NCBI GenBank assembly: GCA_031422915.1
Contig: JANPEK010000135.1
Coordinates: 1 to 64,000, forward strand
Length of the DNA: 64,000 nt
Source of the DNA: JANMEX01 sp031422915
Lineage (GTDB): Bacteria > Pseudomonadota > Alphaproteobacteria > Rhizobiales > Rhizobiaceae
Reading direction: 5' to 3'
Positions 17,556-25,899 of this stretch are shown piece after piece. The position numbers and the translations under genes are program-made. Positions within the stretch are counted from its first letter, which is position 1. Each line of letters starts with the position of its first letter. The notes beneath the pieces are model-generated. The model saw only the letters and a program-made list of their open reading frames with translations. It ran no database searches and had not been told where the DNA came from.

Positions 17556-18713
17556 ATGGGAGAGAAAGTTGACACATCCAAGGTGGGCAGCGAGCCATTG
17601 CCTATCAAGGCAGAGCGCGTAATGCAGGTCGAACGGCACGATTATCCAAATCTTGCGCCGCAAGACGCCCCGCGCACGCAGTCGATGCGCGGTTTTGACG
17701 AAATCTACACAGACATTGTCGATTATATCGTCCGCTGCACGCACCGTATTTGGGACGAACGCGACATCGGGTTGATCTATACGCATTACACCCACAACTG
17801 CGTTCTATACGGCACAACAGGTACGATCTATACGCGCGAAGAAATTGTCCGCGATACGATCCAGCGGCTTGTTTCCTTCCCGGAACGACGCGGAATGGCG
17901 ACGCATGTTGTCTGGAAAGGCAATGACAGGGAAGGTTTTTACACCTCGCATCTGGTGACAGGAACCGGAAGGCACAGCCAGAATGGCCACTTGGGTGCCG
18001 CGACGGGACGCGCTTTCACCTCGCGCACGATTGCGGACTGCATGATCTTTGAAAACAAGATTTATCGCGAGTGGGTGGTGGCCGATACCACTGCCATTCT
18101 GCAGCAACTGGGACTAGACGTGCAGGGCTACGCGGCTCGCATCGCTGCGTCCGCGTTCGATAAAGGCATGGTTTCGCTGGATATTGGTGAAAACCGTCAC
18201 ATGATCGGCCAATACCCGCCGGAAGCCGAGGCAGACACATCGATCGCATCGACTGAGCTGGAGCGCTACACGCTGCGTTGGCTGCACGATGTTTTCAACC
18301 GCAAAATGCTCGGATTGATCCCCAAAGTTTATGCGCCGACGGTGCAGTATCACGGACCCTTGATGGCAGAGCTCTACGGTCATGCCTCGGTCATTCACCA
18401 GACGCTTGGCCTGATTGGCTCGTTGCCGGATGCAGCATTCACCCCACAACATATTTGCACCACCCCTTGCGAAGAGGGCGGAGAGAAGGTTGCTGTCCGC
18501 TGGATCATGGAAGGGCATCATCTCGGCTTTGGGACGCTTGCGCATCTGGGCGCGCCGACTGGCAAACGTGTTCAGATCATGGGCATCAGCCATTACCATT
18601 ACAAGAATGGCAAGATTGTTGACGAGTGGCGGGTATTCGATGAAGCGTCTGCGTTGGTCCAGGTGAAACTGGCGCAAATGGCGGATGTGAAGGCAGCGTC
18701 CCTCACTGTGTGA
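17556..18713 (+). CDS. Tandem SnoaL/NTF2-like protein
   Basis: A 385-residue protein that looks like two fused NTF2/SnoaL-like alpha+beta barrels. The first (about residues 45-190) includes IVRCTHRIWDERDIGLIYTH and ENKIYREWVVADTTAILQQL. The second (about 230-375) includes LRWLHDVFNRKMLGLIPKVY and IVDEWRVFDEASALVQVKLA. This fold occurs in polyketide cyclases, isomerases and lyases acting on small ketones. Ribosome site TAGGAGAAG is well placed. The operator upstream matches that of the adjacent ABC operon, so it should act on the same substrate. A C-terminal fragment of a relative lies at 33112-33253. Confidence 0.8.
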   Translation: MGEKVDTSKVGSEPLPIKAERVMQVERHDYPNLAPQDAPRTQSMRGFDEIYTDIVDYIVRCTHRIWDERDIGLIYTHYTHNCVLYGTTGTIYTREEIVRDTIQRLVSFPERRGMATHVVWKGNDREGFYTSHLVTGTGRHSQNGHLGAATGRAFTSRTIADCMIFENKIYREWVVADTTAILQQLGLDVQGYAARIAASAFDKGMVSLDIGENRHMIGQYPPEAEADTSIASTELERYTLRWLHDVFNRKMLGLIPKVYAPTVQYHGPLMAELYGHASVIHQTLGLIGSLPDAAFTPQHICTTPCEEGGEKVAVRWIMEGHHLGFGTLAHLGAPTGKRVQIMGISHYHYKNGKIVDEWRVFDEASALVQVKLAQMADVKAASLTV

Positions 18714-18740
18714 TTTCATCTGCATAAGTCACAATGCGAT

Positions 18741-18772
18741 GCCCGGGTCCTGCCAACGACCCGGGCATTTTT
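18741..18772 (+). terminator. Intrinsic terminator after the SnoaL-like gene
   Basis: GCCCGGGTC (18741-18749) pairs perfectly with GACCCGGGC (18758-18766) across an 8-base loop and is followed by ATTTTT. It begins 28 bases after the stop codon and separates this gene from the ABC operon. Confidence 0.88.
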
Positions 18773-18811
18773 CTGCCAACGCACGGGCGAGCGCCATGCG
18801 CGCACTTAGTG

Positions 18812-18841
18812 TTTGCATTCGTATGCAAAAGCTGCTTATCT
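18812..18841 (+). promoter_or_regulatory. Predicted LacI operator and promoter of the ABC operon
   Basis: TTTGCATTCGTATGCAAA (18812-18829) is an 18-base palindrome with one mismatched pair next to its centre. TTGCAT (18813-18818), 17 bases, then TTATCT (18836-18841) makes a credible sigma-70 promoter whose -35 lies inside the operator. Repression by LacI binding is therefore easy to picture. The operon includes its own lacI gene. Confidence 0.72.
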
Positions 18842-18911
18842 TACGTCAGCCACACAAGAGGGCGTATCGGAGTCCGGCTATCAAGCCGTGAACCTGCAGA
18901 GAGGACAAGCG

Positions 18912-20168
18912 ATGAACATGATGGTGAAACGGAACCTTGCGCTGGGCGCGGTCAGCCTTATGGCTTTGACACTTGGCACGGGAATGGCGATAGCGGCCTG
19001 CGCCATTGATGGGGCGGGATCTGTCCGCATTCTGTCCAATGACTTTGAAGCGCTTCGCGCGGTAAACGACGCGGCGGCAACCTGCGCCAGCGGCACGGTC
19101 ACTGTAACCGCCAACGCCTCGGCGGAACACAAGAATATCCAGGGGCCGGCCCTTTCGGCCAACCCCGCAGAGTATACTGTCGCCGTCGTCGCCAACAACT
19201 CGATTGTGCCACTTTTGAATGACGGGCTCATTCGTTCGCTTGACGACCTGGTTGCAAAATATGGCGCGTCGCTCCAGCCGAACCAGTTGATCAAGATTGA
19301 CGGCAAGGTCATGGCCGTTGCCTTCATGGGCAATGGCCAGCATTTGTTTTACCGCAAGGATATTCTGGAAAAGGCCGGTCTGGATGTCCCCAAATCCTAT
19401 GAAGACATTCTCGCGGATGCGCAGGTGATCAAGGACAAGGGACTGATGGAGCATCCACTGGCCGCATCCGACAAGCCGGGCTGGGACCTCGCGGCAGAGT
19501 TCGTCAACATGTATCTGGGCACTGGCGGCGAGTTTTTTGCCAATGGCACTGCAGAGCTTGCCATCGACAATGACAATGGACGCAAGGTTCTTGAGACCAT
19601 GCGTGGCATGACCAAATTCATGAATCCCGACTATCTGACCTATGATGCCAATGAACTTAACAAGGTCTGGGATGCCGGCAAAGTGGCGATGATGGTTCAG
19701 TGGGGTTCACTCGCCAGCGCCGCGACAGATCCGGTGAAAGCCAACGCGGACGTCGCCAAGAATACAGGATTTGCCGCGGCACCAACGATCAATGGCGGCA
19801 CTCTTCCGGCAGCGGCTCTGTGGTGGGATGGCTTCACCATCGCCAAGAACATCTCGGATGAAGACGCTGCTGCGTCATTCCAGGCGATTGTCCATGGCAT
19901 CGGCCCTGAAACAGTGTCCGCAAATGCCGACAAAGCCACGTGGCTCGTTGCAGGCTATAATCCAGGTCCTGCCGCTGTGGGTGTAATCGGCAATGCCACA
20001 GGTGGCGCACGCGCATATCCGATGCAGCCCTATATGGGTCTGTTGCACACAGCGCTGTCATCCGAGTTGGCAGACTTTATTGCCGGCAAGGAAGAAGCCG
20101 ATCAAGCTTTGGCTGATGTCAAAGCCGCTTATGATGCCGCAGCAAAAGAGGGCGGGTTCCTGAAATAA
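18912..20168 (+). CDS. Sugar-type ABC transporter substrate-binding protein
   Basis: A 418-residue periplasmic binding protein of the family-1 (carbohydrate CUT1) type. The signal peptide MNMMVKRNLALGAVSLMALT... ends near AIAA. The family blocks FYRKDILEKAGLDVPKSYED and GKVAMMVQWGS follow. I use the ATG at 18912 rather than the upstream in-frame start, because it begins a proper signal peptide and follows GAGAGGA. First gene of a unit with two permeases, an ATPase, a LacI regulator, an AtzG-like protein and an amidase. A hairpin after the gene probably sets its higher expression. Confidence 0.9.
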   Translation: MNMMVKRNLALGAVSLMALTLGTGMAIAACAIDGAGSVRILSNDFEALRAVNDAAATCASGTVTVTANASAEHKNIQGPALSANPAEYTVAVVANNSIVPLLNDGLIRSLDDLVAKYGASLQPNQLIKIDGKVMAVAFMGNGQHLFYRKDILEKAGLDVPKSYEDILADAQVIKDKGLMEHPLAASDKPGWDLAAEFVNMYLGTGGEFFANGTAELAIDNDNGRKVLETMRGMTKFMNPDYLTYDANELNKVWDAGKVAMMVQWGSLASAATDPVKANADVAKNTGFAAAPTINGGTLPAAALWWDGFTIAKNISDEDAAASFQAIVHGIGPETVSANADKATWLVAGYNPGPAAVGVIGNATGGARAYPMQPYMGLLHTALSSELADFIAGKEEADQALADVKAAYDAAAKEGGFLK

Positions 20169-20192
20169 GGCCAGTTCTTCCCGGCCTTTCGG

Positions 20193-20225
20193 GGTCCGGC
20201 TACGCTTGTCACAGCCGGACCTTTT
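20193..20225 (+). terminator. Attenuator-like hairpin after the binding-protein gene
   Basis: GGTCCGGCT (20193-20201) pairs with AGCCGGACC (20213-20221) over an 11-base loop, followed by TTTT. Lying between the binding-protein and permease genes, it most likely reduces downstream transcription or stabilises the upstream message, a common arrangement in ABC operons. Confidence 0.7.
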
Positions 20226-20325
20226 CCATCCCAGTTGCGCGCCCTTGTGAATGCCTTTGATCTGAAGTGCGCATGCGCCTTTTGGCTTGCATGTCTGCTT
20301 TTGGCCCTTTGACCGGACAAACCCG

Positions 20326-21357
20326 ATGCCGCATCGCACATTTTTCACATTCATCCTCCCGTCACTCGTGGCAATGCTTTTGTTCATCTCATTGCCGATC
20401 ATGTCGGTCGTGGTGCAGTCGCTGTTTCAGGAACACGAGGCAATCTTGACCACAGTCGAGAATTGCGGACCGTTCGGTTGCGAAAAGCAGACCAAAGTGG
20501 ATACGGAGGCGATGGAAAAGCTGAAGGGTGAAAGTCCGCTCGGGCAGTTCGCAGGCCTGTCCAATTACCTGAACCGCAACCATCTCGCCTTGCAGGAACT
20601 TGGTCAGATCTTCAGCACCGGCACTGGGCTGCGGAATATTGCTGCCAAAATCATGAATCTGCCATTCTACCGCGCGCTTGCCTTCACACTGGTCTACTGC
20701 TTCACGGTAACACCTCTGGCGATGGCGCTTGGCTTTGCTGTTGCCATGGCGGTCAATTCGCTGCCGCGCTTCTGGCGCGGGCCGGCAATTTTCATTTCAA
20801 TCCTGCCGATGATCATAACGCCTCTCATCGGCTCGTTGATCTTGGCATGGATGTTCAATCCTGCGGGCATTTTCGGTGCTTTGTTGCAAAATCTGACCGG
20901 TGATCCGACGCTTTCCCTTCGCGCGTCTCCGGTCCTGACGTGGGTGGTTCTTTTGGGCTACGGCATCTGGACCAACGGCCCGTTTTCGTTCGTGGTCTTC
21001 TATGCGGGACTGCAGACGGTGCCGCAGGACACGCTGGAGAGCGCCAGGATTGACGGGGCCACCCGTTGGGAAGCGACACGGTTCGTGATCATCCCGCACC
21101 TGATGCCCTTGGCGACATTTGTCGCGCTGGTGCAGTTGATGGACAATTTCCGCGTCTTTGAACCCATCGTCGGCTTTTCGGCGGAAGCCAATGCGACTTC
21201 GCTGTCGTGGCTTGTCTACAATGATCTGGTCAGTCAGGACGCGCAGCAATTTGGATCGGCGGCGGCAACGTCAGTGCTGACAATCATCGGCGTGGTGGTT
21301 CTGCTGACACCGGTCTTGATCCGCACATGGCGCGACTTCTCGCGAAAGGTAGTGTGA
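20326..21357 (+). CDS. ABC transporter permease (CUT1, first subunit)
   Basis: A 343-residue inner-membrane subunit. It has about six transmembrane segments and an extended periplasmic region between TM1 and TM2 (residues about 45-110) holding two Cys residues (NCGPFGCEKQ). The EAA-loop equivalent is ESARIDGATRWEATRFVIIP, which docks on the ATPase. I chose ATG 20326 over the TTG at 20287 because the membrane segment begins directly after it. It is followed after one base by the second permease. Confidence 0.88.
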   Translation: MPHRTFFTFILPSLVAMLLFISLPIMSVVVQSLFQEHEAILTTVENCGPFGCEKQTKVDTEAMEKLKGESPLGQFAGLSNYLNRNHLALQELGQIFSTGTGLRNIAAKIMNLPFYRALAFTLVYCFTVTPLAMALGFAVAMAVNSLPRFWRGPAIFISILPMIITPLIGSLILAWMFNPAGIFGALLQNLTGDPTLSLRASPVLTWVVLLGYGIWTNGPFSFVVFYAGLQTVPQDTLESARIDGATRWEATRFVIIPHLMPLATFVALVQLMDNFRVFEPIVGFSAEANATSLSWLVYNDLVSQDAQQFGSAAATSVLTIIGVVVLLTPVLIRTWRDFSRKVV

Positions 21358-21358
21358 C

Positions 21359-22240
21359 ATGTCTGATCAGGTAAACAGCCGCCCGACTGGCTTGAAACTG
21401 TTGACCAACGCCTTTCTGGCTATTTGGCTTCTGGCGGCGCTGTTCCCGTTTGCGTGGACGGTATGGGGCAGCTTCAAGGTAGAGCCGGATTTCTTTTCCC
21501 GTGAAAGCTTCTGGAACGCCATCGTCGGCACACGAACGCAAATGCAAACCGGCGGTGCTTTCACACTGAATGGGTATGAGGGCGCGTGGATCAAAAATGA
21601 ATTCTGGCGCTCCGCGATCAACACCGGAATCGTCACAATTTCCGTCACCTGCATATCGCTCTTTGTCGGCACGCTCGGCGGCTATGCGTTGGCGCGCTCC
21701 GGTTTTCGCTACGCATTCTGGATATTGATCGCGGCGCTCGTCTTCCGAGCCATGCCGCACATCACGCTGGTTTCGGGCTATCTGCTTCCATTTTTTGAAT
21801 TGAACATCTGGGGCGTGATGCCGACCACCATCATAGTTCTGGTGGCTATCAACCAGCCCTTCACGCTCTGGATGCTGCATTCGTTTTTTCTGTCAATTCC
21901 CAAAGACCTTGACGAAAGCGCGATGGTGGACGGCTGCACGCGGTTCCAGGCGTTTCGCATGGTTATCATTCCGGTGATGTGGCCGGGCGTGGTGACCACC
22001 GGTCTGTTCAGCTTCCTGCTCGGCTACAATGACTTTGCCGTCACGTCGATGCTTCTGAGCCAGGACAATCAAACGATGATCCCGAAGATCGCGTCGTTCC
22101 TTGGCTCGATACAGAACGAAGGCAACGTCATGTTCGCAGTCGCGGCTGTTGTTTCAGCCACTGTTCCACTCTTCATTCTCGTCCTCTTCTTCCAGCGCCA
22201 GATCGTTTCCGGTCTGACCGCCGGTGCTGTCAAAGGATAA
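21359..22240 (+). CDS. ABC transporter permease (CUT1, second subunit)
   Basis: A 293-residue permease with six predicted membrane helices (first: LLTNAFLAIWLLAALFPFAW) and the EAA-loop motif DESAMVDGCTRFQAFRMVII. It pairs with the preceding permease to form the membrane channel. The long loop after TM1 (about 40-75) is typical of MalG-type subunits. It is tightly coupled to its neighbours (1 and 3 bases). Confidence 0.9.
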   Translation: MSDQVNSRPTGLKLLTNAFLAIWLLAALFPFAWTVWGSFKVEPDFFSRESFWNAIVGTRTQMQTGGAFTLNGYEGAWIKNEFWRSAINTGIVTISVTCISLFVGTLGGYALARSGFRYAFWILIAALVFRAMPHITLVSGYLLPFFELNIWGVMPTTIIVLVAINQPFTLWMLHSFFLSIPKDLDESAMVDGCTRFQAFRMVIIPVMWPGVVTTGLFSFLLGYNDFAVTSMLLSQDNQTMIPKIASFLGSIQNEGNVMFAVAAVVSATVPLFILVLFFQRQIVSGLTAGAVKG

Positions 22241-22243
22241 ATC

Positions 22244-23305
22244 ATGGCCCGCATCCGCCTCAACAATGTCGCAAAACGCTGGGGTACCGTTACCGGCGTC
22301 AGCGACGTCAATCTCGATATTGCCGACGGTGAGTTCGTGGTTTTTCTCGGACCGTCCGGCTGCGGCAAGACCACGACCATGCGCATGATCGCCGGTCTTG
22401 AAAGCATCACTGAAGGAGAAATCTGGATCGGTGATCGCTTGGTAAACAAGTTGGAGCCGAAGGACCGGGACATATCCATGGTGTTTCAAAGCTATGGGCT
22501 TTACCCGAACCTGACGGTCTACGAAAATATCCGCTTTCCGCTGCGTGTGCGCCGCATTCCAAAAGCCGAACATCACGAGCGTGTCATGCGCGCCTCGGCC
22601 ATGGTGGAGCTGGGTGATTATCTTGACCGCCGCCCGGCGGCTCTTTCAGGTGGTCAGCGCCAGCGCGTGGCGCTCGCCCGCGCCATTGTGCGCGAACCAA
22701 ACGCATTCCTGATGGACGAACCACTGTCAAACCTTGACGCCAAACTGCGCGTCTCGACGCGGGCGCAAATCAAGAACCTGCACCACACGCTGAAAACGAC
22801 AACTGTCTACGTCACCCACGACCAGATTGAAGCCATGACGTTGGCCGATAGAGTGGTCGTCATGAGCCATGGCCGGATGCAGCAGATCGGAACGCCAACG
22901 GAAATCTACGACCGTCCATCCAACACCTTCGTCGCAGGGTTCATTGGTTCACCGGCGATGAACCTCATTCCCGGTCATCTGACAGGCGGGACGTTCCGCG
23001 CTGACGGCATGCAGGTTTCAGGACTGACCGCCCCGGACGGGCCGGTCACACTCGGCTTCCGGGCCGAGGACGTAGCGACTGCAAATGGCGGATCCACCGG
23101 ACAAATCAACGCTCCGGTCTATTCGATGGAGCTGTTGGGCGATGCCACGCTTGTGACTGTGCGGGTCGGCGAGGCATTGGTTGCCACAAAAGCAACAAAG
23201 GATTTTCGTATTGGCATCGGCGCACCGTTGTCGATCAGCGTCCCCGCCTCCGTTGTACATCTATTTGACAAATCGACCGGCTCCCGCCTTTCAAACCTGC
23301 GATAA
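22244..23305 (+). CDS. ABC transporter ATPase (MalK/UgpC type)
   Basis: A 353-residue sugar-importer ATPase. Walker A is GPSGCGKTTTMRMI (about 37-50), the Q-loop is VFQSYGLYPNL, the signature is LSGGQRQRVALARA, Walker B is AFLMDEPLSNLDAKL, and the switch His is in VTHDQIEAMTLA. A C-terminal TOBE/MalK regulatory domain follows from about 235. It completes a CUT1 importer with the two upstream permeases and the binding protein. The lacI gene starts about 60 bases downstream. Confidence 0.93.
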   Translation: MARIRLNNVAKRWGTVTGVSDVNLDIADGEFVVFLGPSGCGKTTTMRMIAGLESITEGEIWIGDRLVNKLEPKDRDISMVFQSYGLYPNLTVYENIRFPLRVRRIPKAEHHERVMRASAMVELGDYLDRRPAALSGGQRQRVALARAIVREPNAFLMDEPLSNLDAKLRVSTRAQIKNLHHTLKTTTVYVTHDQIEAMTLADRVVVMSHGRMQQIGTPTEIYDRPSNTFVAGFIGSPAMNLIPGHLTGGTFRADGMQVSGLTAPDGPVTLGFRAEDVATANGGSTGQINAPVYSMELLGDATLVTVRVGEALVATKATKDFRIGIGAPLSISVPASVVHLFDKSTGSRLSNLR

Positions 23306-23364
23306 CGGACTTGCCGCGACGCTTTGCATCTGAAAAGACGGTCGCAGGCAGGGGAATGTCATCC

Positions 23365-24384
23365 ATGGCGAATGATAAGGTAACTTCACTGGAGGTGGCA
23401 GCGTTGGCTGGAGTCAGCCAGTCAGCCGTCAGCCGCGTGTTCACACTCGGATCCTCTGTCAGTCCAAAGACCGCGGAAAAAGTCCGCGCTGCGGCCGAAA
23501 AGTTGGGGTATCGGCCAAACGTTTTGGCAAGATCCCTGAAATCCGGCAAGAGCCGTATAATCGGCTTGGTCGTGGCCTATCTGGAGAACTATTTTTACCC
23601 TGAAGTTGTCGAACGGCTGTCGGGTGAACTTCAAAAAGAGGGCTACCACGTCTTGGTCTTTCTGGCCCCGGTTTCGACTGTCAACGTCGATCAGGTGGTG
23701 CGCGAACTGTTGGACTATCAGGTCGACGGGATTGTCATGGCATCGATTTCGATGTCGTCAGACCTGGCGGAGCGTTGCCAGGCAACCGGAATACCGGTGG
23801 TGCTCTTCAACCGCGCCCTGCCAGATCCGCGCCTGTCCTCGGTTACAACGGACAATTTCAAAGGCGGCCGAATGCTGGCTGATTATCTTATCTCGCTCGG
23901 CCATGAGAATATCGCCTACATTGCAGGGTTCTCCGGCGCCTCCACCCAAATCGACCGCGAAGCCGGCTTTCGTGCGGGACTGAAAGCTGCCGGCAAAGAA
24001 CTCTATGCGCGCGCCGAGGGGAATTTCAGCTATCCGGATGCGCAACGCGCGACGCGACAATTGTTTGCCACAACGCACCGCCCGGACGCTGTTTTTGTTG
24101 CCAACGATCATATGGCTTTTGCAGTCATGGATGTGCTGCGCTTTGAAATGGGGTTGAATGTGCCGCGTGATGTCTCGGTTGTTGGCTTCGATGATGTGCC
24201 TTTGGCAGCTTGGCCGGCTTACAGCCTCACCACAGTGCGTCAGCATGTCGATCAGATGGTCGCTGAAACCGTGCAGATGTTGATTTCATCAATTTCCGAA
24301 CGGACAGGGGAATCAAAGCGCGTTGTGCTCGACGGTTCGCTCATCATCCGGGGGTCCACACGCAAGCATCGGAGCGTCAGTTGA
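23365..24384 (+). CDS. LacI-family transcriptional regulator
   Basis: A 339-residue LacI repressor. The HTH is VTSLEVAALAGVSQSAVSRV with hinge region RPNVLARSLKSGKSRIIGLV. The sugar-binding domain follows (DGIVMASIS, HENIAYIAGFSGASTQIDRE, VSVVGFDDVPLAAW). Two ATGs compete: 23356, one base from AGGGG, and 23365, ten bases away. I prefer 23365. It is embedded in the ABC operon and is the natural ligand-responsive repressor for the TTTGCATACGTATGCAAA-type operators at 17459, 18812 and 27254. Its stop overlaps the start of the next small gene. Confidence 0.9.
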   Translation: MANDKVTSLEVAALAGVSQSAVSRVFTLGSSVSPKTAEKVRAAAEKLGYRPNVLARSLKSGKSRIIGLVVAYLENYFYPEVVERLSGELQKEGYHVLVFLAPVSTVNVDQVVRELLDYQVDGIVMASISMSSDLAERCQATGIPVVLFNRALPDPRLSSVTTDNFKGGRMLADYLISLGHENIAYIAGFSGASTQIDREAGFRAGLKAAGKELYARAEGNFSYPDAQRATRQLFATTHRPDAVFVANDHMAFAVMDVLRFEMGLNVPRDVSVVGFDDVPLAAWPAYSLTTVRQHVDQMVAETVQMLISSISERTGESKRVVLDGSLIIRGSTRKHRSVS

Positions 24385-24548
24385 CTGAATTGGGTGAGGA
24401 GGCATTCCAGCGCATGCTGGAAAAGCATGGCTTGAGGCTTGATGAAAAAGCCTTTGCTGCAGCGTTACACGGTGCACGAGACTTAAGGACCGGGCTGGCG
24501 CAACTGACCCACACACGAAATTACTCTCAGGCCAGAATAGATGATTAA
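24381..24548 (+). CDS. AtzG-like small subunit of amidase (55 residues)
   Basis: A short frame starting with TTG that overlaps the LacI stop (TTGA) and ends in a TAA overlapping the amidase start (ATGATTAA). The product (EEAFQRMLEKHGLRLDEKAF, LHGARDLRTGLAQLTHTRNY) is a small helical protein of the DUF4089/AtzG-like type. These partner amidases such as AtzE/AtzF and are usually encoded immediately upstream of them. Translational coupling on both sides supports it as a real gene. A second in-frame TTG at 24390 is possible. Confidence 0.65.
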   Translation: MTELGEEAFQRMLEKHGLRLDEKAFAAALHGARDLRTGLAQLTHTRNYSQARIDD

Positions 24549-25896
24549 CGCCGCCGACCTGTCATTGTTCGAGGCAGCTGAGGCTTTAAGGTCAGGCACA
24601 TTGACATCCTGCCAATTGGTTGAGGCCACGTTGACCCGCATAGTGGCCCGGACAGAACTTGCGGCATTCACATATCTGGCAGCCGATGCAATGGCTCAGG
24701 CACACACCGCAGATGCCCGCCTTGCCACAGGCGAAGACCCGGGGCCGCTTTGCGGCATACCTGTTGCAATCAAGGACTTGATCGACGTAGCAGGGCAACC
24801 AGCCACCTCGGGTTCCGCTGTGCTCGCCGGACACGTCGCCGAAAGTGATGCACCCTGTGTCGCCGCGCTCAGGGCCAAAGGGGCCGTGTTGATCGGCAAG
24901 CTTGCGACATATGAATTTGCAATGGTCGGCCCGGATATGAACCTGCCAACACCTCCAGCACGAAATCCGTGGAATTTGGCACATACGACAGGCGGATCTT
25001 CGTCGGGATCGGCGGCGGCAGTGGCCGGAGGTTTGGTTCGCTTGGCGCTTGGCACAGACACAGGGGGATCAATCCGCGCACCTGCCGCCTATTGCGGCTG
25101 TGTCGGGCTGAAGCCGAGTTACGACCGCGTCTCGCGCATCGGCGCGTTTCCGCTTTCGCCCTCGCTTGATCACACCGGGCCATTGGCGGCCACCGTCGCC
25201 GAAGCGGCGCTGGGGCTGGACATCATATCCGCCGGACATGTCTGGCGGCCGGCATCCGGTATGATCGGCCAGAGCATTGAAGGCGTTCGTATCGGATTTG
25301 CGCGCAGCTGGTTCGCCGAAGATCCGCAGGCAAGCCCGGCACTGATCTGCGCGATGGATGATGCTGCTGCGACACTGACAATGCTGGGCGCGTGGGTAAG
25401 CCTGATTAACTTGCCGGAATATCTGCCCTACGAGGCGGCGGCGGCGGTCATTCTTCATGCCGAGGCCCTCGCAGGCCACGCGGAACTCATTTCAACCAGA
25501 CAAGCCGACTATGGCCGCCCCACATTGGAACGTCTTGCCATCGGTGCGGCGATTTCAGAGGCAGACCTGTTGGCCGCCCGCGAGGCGGTCGTTCCACTGA
25601 CCAAGACGATGAACGCGGCAATGGATGGATATGATCTGATCCTGACCGCAGCGACACTAACGCCTGCTTTGCCGTTTTCAGCGTTCGACGGCGACCGTGC
25701 AGTTTGGACACCGATGCGAACAATACCCTTCAACCTGACAGGACATCCCGCCCTCTCACTGCCTTGCGGCTTTGACAAAGGGCTGCCGCTTGGCATGCAA
25801 CTGGTCGCGGCGGTTAGCGCGGAAGACATGTTGTGCCGTGTGGGCCATGCGTTCGAGCGGGCGACAGACCATTCGGCTCAGCGCCCGCCTTTTTAA
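24541..25896 (+). CDS. Amidase (amidase-signature family, AtzF/GatA-like)
   Basis: A 451-residue amidase-signature enzyme that hydrolyses an amide C-N bond. The Ser-cisSer-Lys triad is visible: Lys78 in GIPVAIKDLIDVAG, cis-Ser153 in TTGGSSSGSAAAV, and the nucleophile Ser177 in LGTDTGGSIRAPAAY. It overlaps the AtzG-like gene by 8 bases and shares the LacI-controlled operon, so it should act on the imported substrate or a product. It ends 4 bases from the convergent hisD-like gene. Specificity cannot be assigned. Confidence 0.9.
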   Translation: MINAADLSLFEAAEALRSGTLTSCQLVEATLTRIVARTELAAFTYLAADAMAQAHTADARLATGEDPGPLCGIPVAIKDLIDVAGQPATSGSAVLAGHVAESDAPCVAALRAKGAVLIGKLATYEFAMVGPDMNLPTPPARNPWNLAHTTGGSSSGSAAAVAGGLVRLALGTDTGGSIRAPAAYCGCVGLKPSYDRVSRIGAFPLSPSLDHTGPLAATVAEAALGLDIISAGHVWRPASGMIGQSIEGVRIGFARSWFAEDPQASPALICAMDDAAATLTMLGAWVSLINLPEYLPYEAAAAVILHAEALAGHAELISTRQADYGRPTLERLAIGAAISEADLLAAREAVVPLTKTMNAAMDGYDLILTAATLTPALPFSAFDGDRAVWTPMRTIPFNLTGHPALSLPCGFDKGLPLGMQLVAAVSAEDMLCRVGHAFERATDHSAQRPPF

Positions 25897-25899
25897 CCG

